NCBI RefSeq assembly: GCF_000745965.1 | Contig: NZ_JQKI01000026.1 | Location: 22,037 to 86,036, forward strand | DNA length: 64,000 bases | DNA from: Edaphobacter aggregans DSM 19364 | GTDB lineage: Bacteria; Acidobacteriota; Terriglobia; Terriglobales; Acidobacteriaceae | Direction: 5' to 3' | Shown here: one piece after another, positions 46,235 through 56,066 of the stretch | Layout of the letters: the number at the start of each line of letters is the position of its first letter | How positions within the stretch are numbered: position 1 is the first letter of the stretch | Translations under genes and position numbers: made by a program | The notes under the pieces: generated by a model | What the model was told of the DNA's origin: nothing | Databases searched by the model: none | The model's input: only the letters and a program-made list of their open reading frames with translations

Positions 46235-48244
46235 CTACCTGGTTCGCCGTTTGCTTTTGATTTTCCTTGCGATTGCGTCGTTCCTCCCATTCATAATCGA
46301 TTCCGTGAATTCTGGGTTGGTTAGCTTGCTCGCCGCCAGTCGTGTCCCGCCAATCCATGCGGCTGGGGATACACCTTCAGCAACGGCTAGAGGGTTTCCG
46401 GTAACAACCCCGCCTGCTGCCCTAAGGGCTCCACTTATTACCGCGGATCCCTCGGCTGAGCGCTGCACCAGCTTTCCTGACCCGCTCGGGTTTGCGTCGA
46501 ACGTGACCAGCTTTGAGGTTCGCGCCAGATTATCCAGGCTCTCTATCTGCTTCGGCGTTAGCACTCCGGCAAGCTGCTCCTTCTGTGCGCGCGAAAGGCG
46601 CGACGGGAGGTTCTTCAGGTCGGATAGCTCATTGCCCGAAGGATTGAGTATCCGGCTGATCGTCTGCCGCTGAAGCAGTGGGAGTAATTCTGGATCCGCG
46701 GCGCCTATCTTTCGTGCAACGTCCGGCGTGATGTTGGCTAACGTGTTGGCCGCAGTAAGACCGTCCGGTGAGCGAACGACGTGGTACAGCTTACTCGTCG
46801 GGTCGTCATAGGTCTTCTTCATGTACTTGTAAATGTCGTTAGCTTCGCGGAAGTTGCCAACCTGGTCACCGTCTGCAGCCTTGGTCATCGTGTCGTCGAC
46901 CGCGCCCGTAAGCTGCTTGATCCAGCCGGTTGGCCTGTCGCCGATCATCTCAGGGCTTCGGGTGATGTCCAGTAAATCGCTGCGGAGCTTGTGCAGATCA
47001 GACCACGTATCCTGCCTAACAGCTTTGCCGGGAACCTCCCTCGTGATCTTTGCTCCAGAGGCATCGACGATGGGAGATGTTACCGTCCTCGGCGCCGGCG
47101 CTTCCCCCGACTCCGCCAGGTTATTGACAATCCTCCACGCCCTACCAGCCCCGCCAGTGAGCAGATCGGGGTGGGCTTCATAGTAGTCCTTGTTCGCATC
47201 CACAATATTCTGGGCAACGTCTCGGATGGGAGTGGTATCCGGCGTAGATGTGCCGATGTCTGCGTCCAGTTTCTTGTAAATATCGGCGGAAGTCTCGTTT
47301 AGCTTCTGCTGGTCTGCCAAGAGGCTAGCCTTTGACCTGTTGCCGAAGTCTTCCCGGCTCATATCAACAGGGGAGGCGTCGTTTAGCAGCTTTTCGGAAT
47401 AACCGTGCAATGCCTGGACGTTGGCCGCGTTGTTCGCTTCAAACTTGGATGCACCGCCCAGCGAATGCTCCGAAACCTGCTTTAGGCGGGATGCTACAGG
47501 GGCGCCAGTCGCCTGCGCTGTGTCCAGGTTCACGCCCTGCGCCTTGGCTGCCTCGTACCGCTGGCGTGGCGTTACGGTATCGCCGCTGATAACCTCATCC
47601 AGCTTGGAGCCGCCTATGACGCTGGAACGGGCGCCGCGGTATGCGTCAGCCCCTCCCTCAGCAACCACCTTGGCCCCGCGGGTCGCGCCCCTGAATACCT
47701 CGGGAGCGATTAGCGCCGTACCTATGCCAGCAGCGGAACCAGCAGCGCCGGCGTAGTTCCCTGCCGCAGCCTGCTCATCTGCAGTCTTCAACGCGCCGCC
47801 GATACCCGGAATCGCGTAGAGAGTACGGTCTACCACCTTGAGTGGCTGATTGTTCGGAGTATTCCAGGCTTCCTTGAGCTGTGCGGCTGATCGGCCAAGT
47901 TCGTTCTTTACCGCCGTAGCGATCACCCCGTTGGGGTTCGGCAGGTCGTTGATGGCGTTGAAGGTTTCGCGCGGGTGCGTGATCGCATCGCCTAGCGCTG
48001 ACAAGCCAGTTGCATCCGCGAACGAGCCAAAGAAGCCCCTCTGCGGGGCCCCTGTAGCCTTGAATCCGGCATTCAATGCGTCCCGCTGGCGATCCTCTGG
48101 AATGTATCCGGGCTTACCATTTGGCGAGGTCATCTCGATGGCGCGTTTGAATCCTGCTTTCGTCGCGGCATCAACTTTATCCATCGGGATCTCGCCCGAG
48201 GTGCCGTCAGGCGCGAGCATGGGAATAGTCTGAGGTGTTGGCAT
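46235..48244 (-). CDS. Large phage-like internal/ejection protein candidate, 669 aa
   Basis: A long protein starting with a short repeat-like N terminus (PMDKVDAATKAGFKRAIE, then IPEDRQRDALNAGFKA), an Ala/Gly-rich hydrophobic middle (about residues 165-190) and helical remainder ending in a basic tail KIKSKRRTR. The Ala/Gly-rich hydrophobic segment and the position at the end of the structural block resemble ejection proteins of podovirus-like phages. No specific family recognised. Confidence 0.6.
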   Translation of the reverse strand: MPTPQTIPMLAPDGTSGEIPMDKVDAATKAGFKRAIEMTSPNGKPGYIPEDRQRDALNAGFKATGAPQRGFFGSFADATGLSALGDAITHPRETFNAINDLPNPNGVIATAVKNELGRSAAQLKEAWNTPNNQPLKVVDRTLYAIPGIGGALKTADEQAAAGNYAGAAGSAAGIGTALIAPEVFRGATRGAKVVAEGGADAYRGARSSVIGGSKLDEVISGDTVTPRQRYEAAKAQGVNLDTAQATGAPVASRLKQVSEHSLGGASKFEANNAANVQALHGYSEKLLNDASPVDMSREDFGNRSKASLLADQQKLNETSADIYKKLDADIGTSTPDTTPIRDVAQNIVDANKDYYEAHPDLLTGGAGRAWRIVNNLAESGEAPAPRTVTSPIVDASGAKITREVPGKAVRQDTWSDLHKLRSDLLDITRSPEMIGDRPTGWIKQLTGAVDDTMTKAADGDQVGNFREANDIYKYMKKTYDDPTSKLYHVVRSPDGLTAANTLANITPDVARKIGAADPELLPLLQRQTISRILNPSGNELSDLKNLPSRLSRAQKEQLAGVLTPKQIESLDNLARTSKLVTFDANPSGSGKLVQRSAEGSAVISGALRAAGGVVTGNPLAVAEGVSPAAWIGGTRLAASKLTNPEFTESIMNGRNDAIARKIKSKRRTR

Positions 48245-48295
48245 TGTGATTATTAGTCTCCTTGCTTAGTTGATCTGCATGATGGGGCTAACGGC

Positions 48296-49432
48296 CTAGT
48301 ATCTTGCCTTTTTCCTCAAGTCCGCCTGACGTCCACGCAGCCAATCATCCGCGGACCCTGAATCGTCGTTAACGTCAAAGGTCCCCGAGTACGCACCGGA
48401 CACCGGCGATGGAGGCTTCGGGGCACTGGTAGTCCTTCGCTCCGCCTGTGCCGGTTTGGCTTTGTGGCTGATATTGATAAGCGTGCGTGTCGCGTCGGAG
48501 TTGGGCATCTGCAATAACGGCATCGCCTCGTTAGGGTGAGTGGCAAGGTAGTACGAAACATCTGCACTATTGGGGAGCGACATAATAAAAGCCAAGTGCT
48601 CGTTCCGCATCGGTATATCGTGATTCTGAAATGCCTGATTCCAATCGGGGTAACGGCTTTGTGCCTCCGTAACGCGCTGCTGGTGTGCCTGCCCGTCGCG
48701 TTCCATCTGAACCATGGACTGAATATCGCCCTGGGTTAAAGGCATCCCATTGAATTGGCCGATTGGCTGCGGCGCAGGCGGCTGGTTTGCTCTGGACGCT
48801 TCATGATAGCCATCCTGATACAGTCCGGCTTCCTGCAGCTTGGCCTGCTTCTCCTGAATAAGGTTGGCTATTTCCAGGTTCCAACCATCCAGCTTCCCTT
48901 CGCGGGCAGATACCCACTGCTCGGTCGGCAGATCGTCCCATCCTTTGTCGTTCAGGTCGTCGCGCATGGCATTCAGTCGCTGCAGCTCTGCAATTCGCTC
49001 ATCGAGCGTGGCAACATCCTTGGTAGCCTGCGTGAAATTCTTACGAAGGGCGCTCTGTTGCGCTGTTTCCTTGGCTGCAGCGTTTGCCTCCTTCTGCTCA
49101 GCCTCCACACGTGCGATATCAGCTTCAAACTGCTTTCGCACCCTCTCATCCGCGGCCAGATCATCAAGGTGCGCGACTATCTCTTCGGGCGACTTGTCAG
49201 CGAGATCCAGCCGTTGGGCCGGTTCTAACCCTTCAATCTGCTTTTGGTATTCGTGATAATCGATGTTCAGGGCCGTCTTTAGCTTGACGCCTGCTTCTAA
49301 ATCCCTGGTTCGCTCCTCACTCCACGCCAGGGTTTCCTGCTGCTCAGGTGTCGTGTTCTTCGCAGCAAGCCAATCAGCGGAATATTCGGTGGTCGGGCCC
49401 GCTGCAACGCTGCCTTCGATTTGCTCGGTCAT
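48296..49432 (-). CDS. Scaffold-like coiled-coil protein, 378 aa
   Basis: Acidic, strongly helical protein with Glu/Lys/Gln-rich coiled-coil segments (about residues 85-200) and a basic C terminus (LRGRQADLRKKARY). This design, acidic coiled coil plus basic C-terminal helix, matches phage scaffolding proteins. AAGGAGA precedes the ATG. No capsid gene follows, which is unusual. Function inferred only from form. Confidence 0.55.
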   Translation of the reverse strand: MTEQIEGSVAAGPTTEYSADWLAAKNTTPEQQETLAWSEERTRDLEAGVKLKTALNIDYHEYQKQIEGLEPAQRLDLADKSPEEIVAHLDDLAADERVRKQFEADIARVEAEQKEANAAAKETAQQSALRKNFTQATKDVATLDERIAELQRLNAMRDDLNDKGWDDLPTEQWVSAREGKLDGWNLEIANLIQEKQAKLQEAGLYQDGYHEASRANQPPAPQPIGQFNGMPLTQGDIQSMVQMERDGQAHQQRVTEAQSRYPDWNQAFQNHDIPMRNEHLAFIMSLPNSADVSYYLATHPNEAMPLLQMPNSDATRTLINISHKAKPAQAERRTTSAPKPPSPVSGAYSGTFDVNDDSGSADDWLRGRQADLRKKARY

Positions 49433-49503
49433 TACTGATTCTCCTTGGTTCTTTCAGGGTGGTTTAGTCGCGTCACCGGTGGACTAGCAACGCGACTGAT
49501 GGG

Positions 49504-49728
49504 TTAATTGCAGATAACCTTCGTGCCAGTGTTCATTTCGAACGTTCCGCCAATTTCCAGAGCGCTATTGGGGCCGACCTTGATGAAGCTGGAAGTCGCA
49601 TCCGAGAATACGAGCTCGATGACATTCACTGAGCCGATCACGTAGGCGAGGGCCTGGCTGATTGTCTTTGCACCTAAGAGGCTGGTTACTGCTTTTGATG
49701 AAATTCCCGAAGGTAATGTGGCTGCCAT
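49504..49728 (-). CDS. Hypothetical protein, 74 aa
   Basis: Ser/Ala/Val-rich beta-type protein starting MAATLPSGISSKAVTSLLGA and ending GTKVICN. AAGGAGA before the ATG. It resembles the 94-aa protein at 55782 in composition (short beta protein with few charges); both could be virion surface or decoration proteins. Confidence 0.6.
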   Translation of the reverse strand: MAATLPSGISSKAVTSLLGAKTISQALAYVIGSVNVIELVFSDATSSFIKVGPNSALEIGGTFEMNTGTKVICN

Positions 49729-49763
49729 TTGTTTCTCCTTGGTTGGCTGTGAAGAGTTGAAGG

Positions 49764-51242
49764 TTAGTGTGCTTTCCCACCGAACTGAGCGAAGGGATCA
49801 CCTGCCGGCGCGCTGTTGCCATTGGGGGCGCTCTCTATATCCCCATACATCCGCTTCAAGATGGGGTTATTGCCGATGCGCGAGTTGGTCTGAGATACAA
49901 CTGCCCCGCGAATCCCTTCAAGTGCTCCCCCGCGAGCTTCCGGGCCTGCATTGGACTTGATAAGGTTGAGCGCTTGCAGTCGGGAAGTATCGCTTCCCTG
50001 CCCACCGCCCATCACTTTGGCGTAGTCGTCGGCTACACCGAGAGCGGTGGATGCATAGTGGGCGAGTGGCCCATTGCTGGTCGCAGCCTTTTCCCAGTCT
50101 GCGATGCTATTGAAAGCGGTAATTTGATACCCCGGAATGTTCTTCGCCACTGCAGCCAATTGGTCCAAGGTCCCGCCCGGGTCAGTAAGCGACTTGGCAG
50201 AACCAAAGAAGGCCACGTTCGCAGGAGACTTGGCAACGCTGAACTGCGCGTCGGCGGACTGGGCGTTGTATTTCCCTCCGCTCAACTGCTTCGCTGCCGT
50301 GAGCGTCTTTGCAATGAATTCAGGAGTTGCTCCGCGAGCCTTGAGCTCCGACAACGTTGCATCGCCATCGACCAGCAGTTGCGCCGCGGCGTTAGGGTCA
50401 CCCTGCGACAATGCCTGCTTCTGCCTTGCCAGAGCCAGTTCATAGGGCTGGCGTGCAGCTGCCTGGGCGCCCGCCTTCTGGCCTGCCTGCCGCACTTCCC
50501 CTGCCTTGATCTGATCGGCGCCAGGAGCGGTTCCCATCGAAATAGAGGCCTGAGATGGAGCATAGAAGGGGCTGGTGGGGTCAGACTTGCCCTGCGTTTG
50601 CTGCAGTTCTGCCTGCTTCTGTCTCCGCGCCAGCTCCTGATCAAGATAAGAATTAGCCATTGAGAGCGCTGGCCCGAACTGCGCCAACTGCTGTTTCGTT
50701 AGCGGCTTGTTGGGGTCCAGGGGCTGCTTCTGGTTTCCCGGAATCGCATCGTACTGCTGTGCAATCTGCGGCCAGTAAGCGGCCAACTGATCGTCGGGCA
50801 GGTTCATCACGTTGTTGTAGAGTTGCTGCGTCTGGTCATGTGCCGCCTTGATGTTGGCGAGCTTGCCAGTCTCGAGCTTCTGCACTGCCTCCTGATGCTC
50901 CAAATCCATCTTCTTGGCCCCAGCCCATCCCGTCTGCGAAATATGGCCACTCTTAGCCAACACATCCGCAACCTCTCCGATGGTCTTGCCTTGCAGGGAC
51001 GGATCCTGCATCGCCGCACGGAAGGCTTGCTGGTCCTGCTGGCCCTGCTGAGCCTGCTGGAGAGCTAGCCCGCCCTGCTGTACTCCCTGCTGAAGGGCCT
51101 GCATGCGCAGCGGTGACTCCTGCTGCTGTTGCTGCTGCTGCTGGATCATATTCTTGATCTGGAGAATACGGCCATAATTGCCGATTAGGTCTGGCTGCTC
51201 AGGTGTCCGTGCGTTGAGTGCTACGAGGGGGATGGAGGCCAC
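49764..51242 (-). CDS. Gln-rich phage-type virion/ejection protein candidate, 492 aa
   Basis: Starts VASIPLVALNARTPEQPD from GTG 51242 with AAAGGA 7 nt upstream. It has an unbroken poly-Gln run near residue 35, long Gln/Ala helices, and a C-terminal GDPFAQFGGKAH. The poly-Gln is encoded by CAG/CAA repeats at about 51120-51150. The layout resembles internal virion proteins; no family recognised. Confidence 0.6.
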   Translation of the reverse strand: MASIPLVALNARTPEQPDLIGNYGRILQIKNMIQQQQQQQQESPLRMQALQQGVQQGGLALQQAQQGQQDQQAFRAAMQDPSLQGKTIGEVADVLAKSGHISQTGWAGAKKMDLEHQEAVQKLETGKLANIKAAHDQTQQLYNNVMNLPDDQLAAYWPQIAQQYDAIPGNQKQPLDPNKPLTKQQLAQFGPALSMANSYLDQELARRQKQAELQQTQGKSDPTSPFYAPSQASISMGTAPGADQIKAGEVRQAGQKAGAQAAARQPYELALARQKQALSQGDPNAAAQLLVDGDATLSELKARGATPEFIAKTLTAAKQLSGGKYNAQSADAQFSVAKSPANVAFFGSAKSLTDPGGTLDQLAAVAKNIPGYQITAFNSIADWEKAATSNGPLAHYASTALGVADDYAKVMGGGQGSDTSRLQALNLIKSNAGPEARGGALEGIRGAVVSQTNSRIGNNPILKRMYGDIESAPNGNSAPAGDPFAQFGGKAH

Positions 51243-51243
51243 T

Positions 51244-51456
51244 TTAGTATCCTTTCGTTTGGTTGTGAATCTTCTTGGCTGCTGCATCGAGTATGTTCGA
51301 CACGGCATTCTTGGGTATGAGCACCATCAGCTGCGCGGTGACCAGTTGCATGTACGCCAACTGCAGAGACTGCTCATTGTTCTTACGAAGCAGCTGCTTG
51401 ATCCTATTGGTGGCATTCGCCTTTGCCTCGGGGGTCATTGCGGGTTTATCGTTCAC
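51244..51456 (-). CDS. Hypothetical protein, 70 aa
   Basis: Basic helical protein with a GTG start and a GAGGAGA site. It overlaps the preceding DUF5681 gene by 11 nt and ends 2 nt before the next start, so it is translationally coupled. No family recognised. Confidence 0.55.
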   Translation of the reverse strand: MNDKPAMTPEAKANATNRIKQLLRKNNEQSLQLAYMQLVTAQLMVLIPKNAVSNILDAAAKKIHNQTKGY

Positions 51457-51805
51457 GTGTTCTCTCCTCTAACTGCGGCATGCCTGCTCTCTTTCGGGCC
51501 TCCGAGATGGCATCAGCCAAGTTAACGGTGATGTCCGCCTCAATCGGTTGCACAACCTTGCCTTCTACCCTCTCTGTCATCTCGCGGAGCTGCAGGACCA
51601 TAGCCATTGACCCGCGGCTTATAGCTTTCAGCACTGCCTTTCGGATGGCTTCCAGGGTCTTCGGATCTTCCAGCATCTGCTCATACAGCTCTGTGATGTG
51701 CTTCTTCCGGGGACGGCCTGAAGGGTTACCGGACTGCCCCTTTTGCCAGTGATACGGGGCGAGGTTTTCTGCCCTTTTGCTCTTTTGCTTGCTGTTCTCA
51801 GCCAT
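51446..51805 (-). CDS. DUF5681-domain protein
   Basis: A 119-residue protein whose N-terminal WQKGQSGNPSGRPRKK is the hallmark of DUF5681, a short basic domain often encoded near phage terminase genes. Rest is helical. AAGGAGAG precedes the ATG. Supports the phage-related origin of the block. Confidence 0.8.
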   Translation of the reverse strand: MAENSKQKSKRAENLAPYHWQKGQSGNPSGRPRKKHITELYEQMLEDPKTLEAIRKAVLKAISRGSMAMVLQLREMTERVEGKVVQPIEADITVNLADAISEARKRAGMPQLEERTRER

Positions 51806-51818
51806 GGATTCGCTCTCC

Positions 51819-54620
51819 TTACTGGGGGTTAGTTACGCTGACGTTATAGGTTCCTGCCGGCTCCGCTGTAGTGCCAGAGCAGACGGTAACGGTTGCTGTT
51901 CCATTGGCTGCGACGTTGACCCGCGTAGAGCTTCCAGACTGTAAGGCAGCGCCATTGGTGCGCACTGCCGTGCCTTGTGCGCCGACGAGGAATTGGGGGT
52001 CTGATGCTGTGGTGGTCACGCAGGCAGACGCCGTGCCGGTAATAGATCCAGTCACTGCGTTATGCGATAGGTTGAAGTCCTTGCCTGCCCAACTGTTCGC
52101 CTCGAATGTCTGCACGCCGTTGAAGTTGTTCGCCGTGCATCCCCCGGCGCGCGTGACATCGAACACCAGATTCGAGAGGTTGTTATCCGCTACCTCGTGA
52201 TCCACTCTCAGGTTGTTTACGACGACTCCGATGTTGGTCGGAGTATTCAAACCTTCACACTCGGCTCGCAGATAGTTGATGAACCCATCCACCTTGTTGT
52301 TGTGAAAGTGCCAGTCTGAGTTAGGGATGGTGCCGTTACCGGTACCGAGTATGTGGAACGCCGAGGCCCTTAGGTCGGTCGGGACTCCGTTGATGTTGTG
52401 GCCGATGTTGTCATGCACATCTACGTGAACAATCGCGCACGTCGCCGACCCTTCACTAAATCCGATCCCAGCGATAGCCGAGGAGCTCCCGGCATTAGTA
52501 AAGCTGTTGTCAAACGTCGCCTGAATATCGTGAACGTTGACATTGTCGATCTCGCACGGAGTCAAGCCGCCGCTCTGCTCTCCAGAGATGCCAAAGATCG
52601 GAGTCTGCGGGAATCCGTTCCACTTGAGGTGATCGACCTCAATGTTGCTAGCGTGGGTATAGACCGCGTCAATACCGGACCACACAACCCACACGTTATT
52701 GCCGTTGGTCACGTGGTTATTGGAGCCGCCGATTTCGACGAATCCCGACGTGTGAGTCGGCCCCACGGAAGACGGAGTGCAGTTGCGGATATCGTTAGTG
52801 ATGCCGTCGATCAACAGATCATCCGCAAACAACGTAACCAGCCCGCCCCCCGGTATGCAGGTATCAACCGCCGTGTAATTACGGATGGTGACTCCGCGCA
52901 TCGCCTTGTGCGTCGCGTCGGGGGAGGGAACCGTCTGGAATCCTCCAATGCCGAACGGGAGGATGACAGCGGGATACGCAGCCGAGGGCTGGAAGTAGAC
53001 GTTCTCGACGGTGAAATTGCCGTAGCCGGGAGAATCGACGCCACTCTCGAATGCCTGCGTGAACTGCTGCGCCGTCGAACCCTGCCAGGGGAAGCCCATG
53101 TTCGTCGCAGTGAGGCCATTCACCCGAATATTTGCGTTGTCCTGTCCGAAGATGCATCCATGAGCGATGGTGTCGCAGTGAATGTTCTTCATATCCACGC
53201 CGTTGATGTTGAATAGGAACATGCCATCGTAGGCGTCCGAAATGGTGACGTTCTGGATCAGGCCCTGTGTCTTGCGCCCTCCGCCCACGAAGCTACCCGC
53301 AGCGAGCGAGATCGGGGAAGCAGTCCAACCAGTGTTGGTTACGTCGCAGGCGTGACATCCTCCGTTGATGGAAAAGTCCTGAAGAGCCCAGTTGGTGTTG
53401 TTGGTCTGGGGACGAGCGTCATACTGAGCCATGATGCCCGGGATAGCGTGACCAAAGCTTCCTCCGGTGCCGTTGTTGGCTGTAATGGTGCCTCCATCAA
53501 TCTTGATCTGAACTTGGAGCGAAGTGATCGGGTTGCCGCTCGGAATGGTGGGGAAGTCAAAACCGCCATTGGGTCCGCCTACCTTCAGGCCGTTGAGACC
53601 CCCGCCAAAGACAAAATATCTTTGAGGCGTCTGAGCACTGATCCCGAATATCTGAGCGATGGCACAGGCAGAACCTACGCCTGTTGGGCTGCAGAAATTA
53701 TCCACCCCTGCGAGATAGGCGAAGGGAGGAGTTGCGAAGTTCAGGGTCAGAATCTGATCCCCGACGCCTGAAGTACACGTGCCGGAAACCGTACGAGCAC
53801 AAGTCCAAGTCGTGATGGGTGTGGAGCAACCATTCGAGGAGACGTTTATCTTGGTCGCTGTCTGGCCCTGACCTCGCAGCGTGTGATTGCCGAGGAACAG
53901 AGGACGGCAGTTCGCGCCGGTCCCGCCTGCGATCTGGAAGATACCCGCAGGTAGTTCAATGGTTGGTGTTGCTGCAAAGTCAAGCGCAGCCTGAATGGCA
54001 GCAGTGGAGTCGGTCGCACCCGTCGGATCTGCCGTGTAGGTGCCCTTGCCCGACGCGGGATTCTGCACCGAGTTTAGCGAGCTGCCCACCACTGCTCCGC
54101 TCGAGACAGAACCGCTCGTCATTGCGCCGGCAGTGGATAAAGAGCCCCCCGTCACAGTGCCAGTAGCAGAAAGAGCATGGGTTGATGCGTTTATGGTGAT
54201 GTTCGGGTCGCAGGCTAGATCGCTGGCCCCACTGTTGGCGAATTGCACGCTATTTGGTGTGGCACAGGGTGAGACACCTTTATTGCTTTTCACATTGTCA
54301 ACCGTCCAGATCGTCACCCCCTGCGGGCTTTTGAGGACAAACTTATAAGCAGTGCTCGTGGCCAGCCATACCTCGGCCCCGCCCTGGGGGCTCAGGATGA
54401 TCGGGTTGGTGTTCTGAGATACCCCGGCAGCATCCTTGAAAGTGGCCAGAGGAGTTGTAGTCCCAGCCGCAAATGAAGAAAGAGAACAGCCGGCACAGGG
54501 GTTGCCGCTATTGTCAACGTAGGTAGAGTGGGGTTGTACTATCGGGGATACGGCAGTCTGTGCCAAGGCAGTTAAAGAGACGCAGAGCAGCGTGACGGCT
54601 GCGAAAAGAAGTCGCATCAT
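51819..54620 (-). CDS. Right-handed beta-helix tail-spike-like protein with signal peptide
   Basis: A 933-residue protein. It has a Sec-type signal (MMRLLFAAVTLLCVSLTALAQ), a head domain with a Cys pair, low-complexity Gly/Ser/Ala-rich linker (about residues 145-200), then a pectate-lyase-like parallel beta-helix (GTYTADPTGATDSTAAIQAALD, repeated N/D-turns), and a C-terminal Ig-like strand region. Phage spikes often use this fold, but a signal peptide is not expected on a virion protein. Either a secreted polysaccharide-active enzyme carried as cargo or an unusual spike. ATG 54620 follows AGGAG. Confidence 0.72.
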   Translation of the reverse strand: MMRLLFAAVTLLCVSLTALAQTAVSPIVQPHSTYVDNSGNPCAGCSLSSFAAGTTTPLATFKDAAGVSQNTNPIILSPQGGAEVWLATSTAYKFVLKSPQGVTIWTVDNVKSNKGVSPCATPNSVQFANSGASDLACDPNITINASTHALSATGTVTGGSLSTAGAMTSGSVSSGAVVGSSLNSVQNPASGKGTYTADPTGATDSTAAIQAALDFAATPTIELPAGIFQIAGGTGANCRPLFLGNHTLRGQGQTATKINVSSNGCSTPITTWTCARTVSGTCTSGVGDQILTLNFATPPFAYLAGVDNFCSPTGVGSACAIAQIFGISAQTPQRYFVFGGGLNGLKVGGPNGGFDFPTIPSGNPITSLQVQIKIDGGTITANNGTGGSFGHAIPGIMAQYDARPQTNNTNWALQDFSINGGCHACDVTNTGWTASPISLAAGSFVGGGRKTQGLIQNVTISDAYDGMFLFNINGVDMKNIHCDTIAHGCIFGQDNANIRVNGLTATNMGFPWQGSTAQQFTQAFESGVDSPGYGNFTVENVYFQPSAAYPAVILPFGIGGFQTVPSPDATHKAMRGVTIRNYTAVDTCIPGGGLVTLFADDLLIDGITNDIRNCTPSSVGPTHTSGFVEIGGSNNHVTNGNNVWVVWSGIDAVYTHASNIEVDHLKWNGFPQTPIFGISGEQSGGLTPCEIDNVNVHDIQATFDNSFTNAGSSSAIAGIGFSEGSATCAIVHVDVHDNIGHNINGVPTDLRASAFHILGTGNGTIPNSDWHFHNNKVDGFINYLRAECEGLNTPTNIGVVVNNLRVDHEVADNNLSNLVFDVTRAGGCTANNFNGVQTFEANSWAGKDFNLSHNAVTGSITGTASACVTTTASDPQFLVGAQGTAVRTNGAALQSGSSTRVNVAANGTATVTVCSGTTAEPAGTYNVSVTNPQ

Positions 54621-54742
54621 TGGTTCTCCTGGGATTGAAGGGGGATTCACTGCGGCTTGCCATTGGAATCGAAGGCGCCGCGGCTGTTGAAGAATGTTGA
54701 AGTGGCAGCCCTCTTCGGGCCACCCCTTTTATGTGTCCTAGA

Positions 54743-55321
54743 TTACTTGCTCTCCTGGCCCATTGACTTCATGAGCATCGCTCCCGCGTGGTCCACGAAA
54801 ACGATGCGGTGCTCTGACTGGATCGGACCGCCATCCTTGCCGGCGATCTCAGTCTTATCTGTGAACAGCTTCAAATAGCGTCCAAGGCGCTCCAGGTTCT
54901 GCCCCTTATCCGCAATCTTGATCTTCTTGCACAGTCCAAAGGCGTGTTTCTGGTCGCCCTGCCCCTCGAACATCTCATTCACTTCGAGGCCAGCAATCGA
55001 GGCTGCGGTGTTGTCGTCCAACTCATGAATCGGTATCAGCGAGCCATCCGAGGCAAACAGCTTGCGAGGGTCAAGGAAGGCTATCTTGGCGATCTCCTGC
55101 AACACCTTCTCTGCGGTTATTTCCAGCTTGCCGAGGATCTTGGCTTTCTTCGCGTCGACAACAGCGGCCACGCTAACATTTGCTAACAGCCTCGAGCCCT
55201 GCTCATTTGCCGTTTTCGCGCTGTAACCTGCTGAAATAGCTGCCCTTGTCGCATTCATGCCGTTCGCAATGTATTCGGCAACAAACCGATCCTGCTTCGG
55301 GGTTAGTTTGTTATCAGTCAC
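54743..55321 (-). CDS. Phage terminase small subunit
   Basis: A 192-residue protein with the Terminase_2 start KLTPKQDRFVAEYIANGMNATRAAISAGYSAKTA, an HTH for pac/cos binding, and a helical oligomerisation region. GTG 55321 overlaps the SSB stop and has GGAGGGA upstream. No large subunit gene occurs anywhere in the element, so DNA recognition would need a helper motor. Confidence 0.9.
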   Translation of the reverse strand: MTDNKLTPKQDRFVAEYIANGMNATRAAISAGYSAKTANEQGSRLLANVSVAAVVDAKKAKILGKLEITAEKVLQEIAKIAFLDPRKLFASDGSLIPIHELDDNTAASIAGLEVNEMFEGQGDQKHAFGLCKKIKIADKGQNLERLGRYLKLFTDKTEIAGKDGGPIQSEHRIVFVDHAGAMLMKSMGQESK

Positions 55322-55745
55322 GATTCTCTCCCTCCGTCAGAGCGGCATATCCGCTCGCTGTTCTGTCACTGTTCGCAGCGTGAGGCCGGCTACTTCCCTG
55401 CCAGTCACCTCCCTGCCAGTCCAGCAGCACCAGCTCATTGACGATGATCTCCGTCCGGTGCTTCTTGGCCCCGGACTCCTTGTCATCCCATGAGCGTGTC
55501 TGCAGCTTGCCCTCGACGAAGATCCGGCTTCCCTTCTTCACGTAGTCCCGGACCACCTCAGCCGTCCGACCGAACGCAACGAGGGTATGCCCGGGCGCGT
55601 CATTCCAGTTGCCTTGCTGGTCCTTCAGACGATCGGCTGTTGACAGGCTGAAGTTTGCGACGATCATGCCGACTGCGGTTGATTTGATTTCAGGATCGCG
55701 CCCGACATTCCCGAGCAGACTGACTTTATTAATTCCCTTTGCCAT
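55314..55745 (-). CDS. ssb: Single-stranded DNA-binding protein
   Basis: A 143-residue SSB with OB fold: INKVSLLGNVGRDPEIKST, FSLSTADR, VVRDYVKKGSRIFVEGKLQTR. The C-terminal tail is short, ending EGENRD rather than the DDIPF tip, which may mean it does not recruit host SSB partners. Part of the replication/packaging block. Confidence 0.9.
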   Translation of the reverse strand: MAKGINKVSLLGNVGRDPEIKSTAVGMIVANFSLSTADRLKDQQGNWNDAPGHTLVAFGRTAEVVRDYVKKGSRIFVEGKLQTRSWDDKESGAKKHRTEIIVNELVLLDWQGGDWQGSSRPHAANSDRTASGYAALTEGENRD

Positions 55746-55781
55746 CTCTGTGCCTCCGATTGATTTATTCCCTGTAAAGCT

Positions 55782-56066
55782 TTAGAAATTCACGCTGTCA
55801 TAAACAACATCGATAACCTGAGCCGCGGTGCCGAATGCAAACCAGTCCGCTAGGTTGATCGAACCCGAATCTGGAACAGTGCCAGGCACCTGCAAAGCGC
55901 TCCCAGTTGCCAAGGAGTAGCCCCGCGCAGCTGAGACAGCCGAGTCACCGATACGCATGACCGCCGCGGCATTGTTCTGAATGGTTGCCCACTTGGCACG
56001 AAGTGGAGTGCTCGAGAACCGTGTAGCGCCGGCGCCTAGAGTAACCTGTAGTTTCGTAATGGCCAT
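55782..56066 (-). CDS. Hypothetical beta-rich protein, 94 aa
   Basis: Starts MAITKLQVTLGAGATRFSST; a short beta-sandwich-type protein with few charges, as in many phage head or decoration proteins. AAGGGGA before the ATG. Family not recognised. Confidence 0.55.
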   Translation of the reverse strand: MAITKLQVTLGAGATRFSSTPLRAKWATIQNNAAAVMRIGDSAVSAARGYSLATGSALQVPGTVPDSGSINLADWFAFGTAAQVIDVVYDSVNF

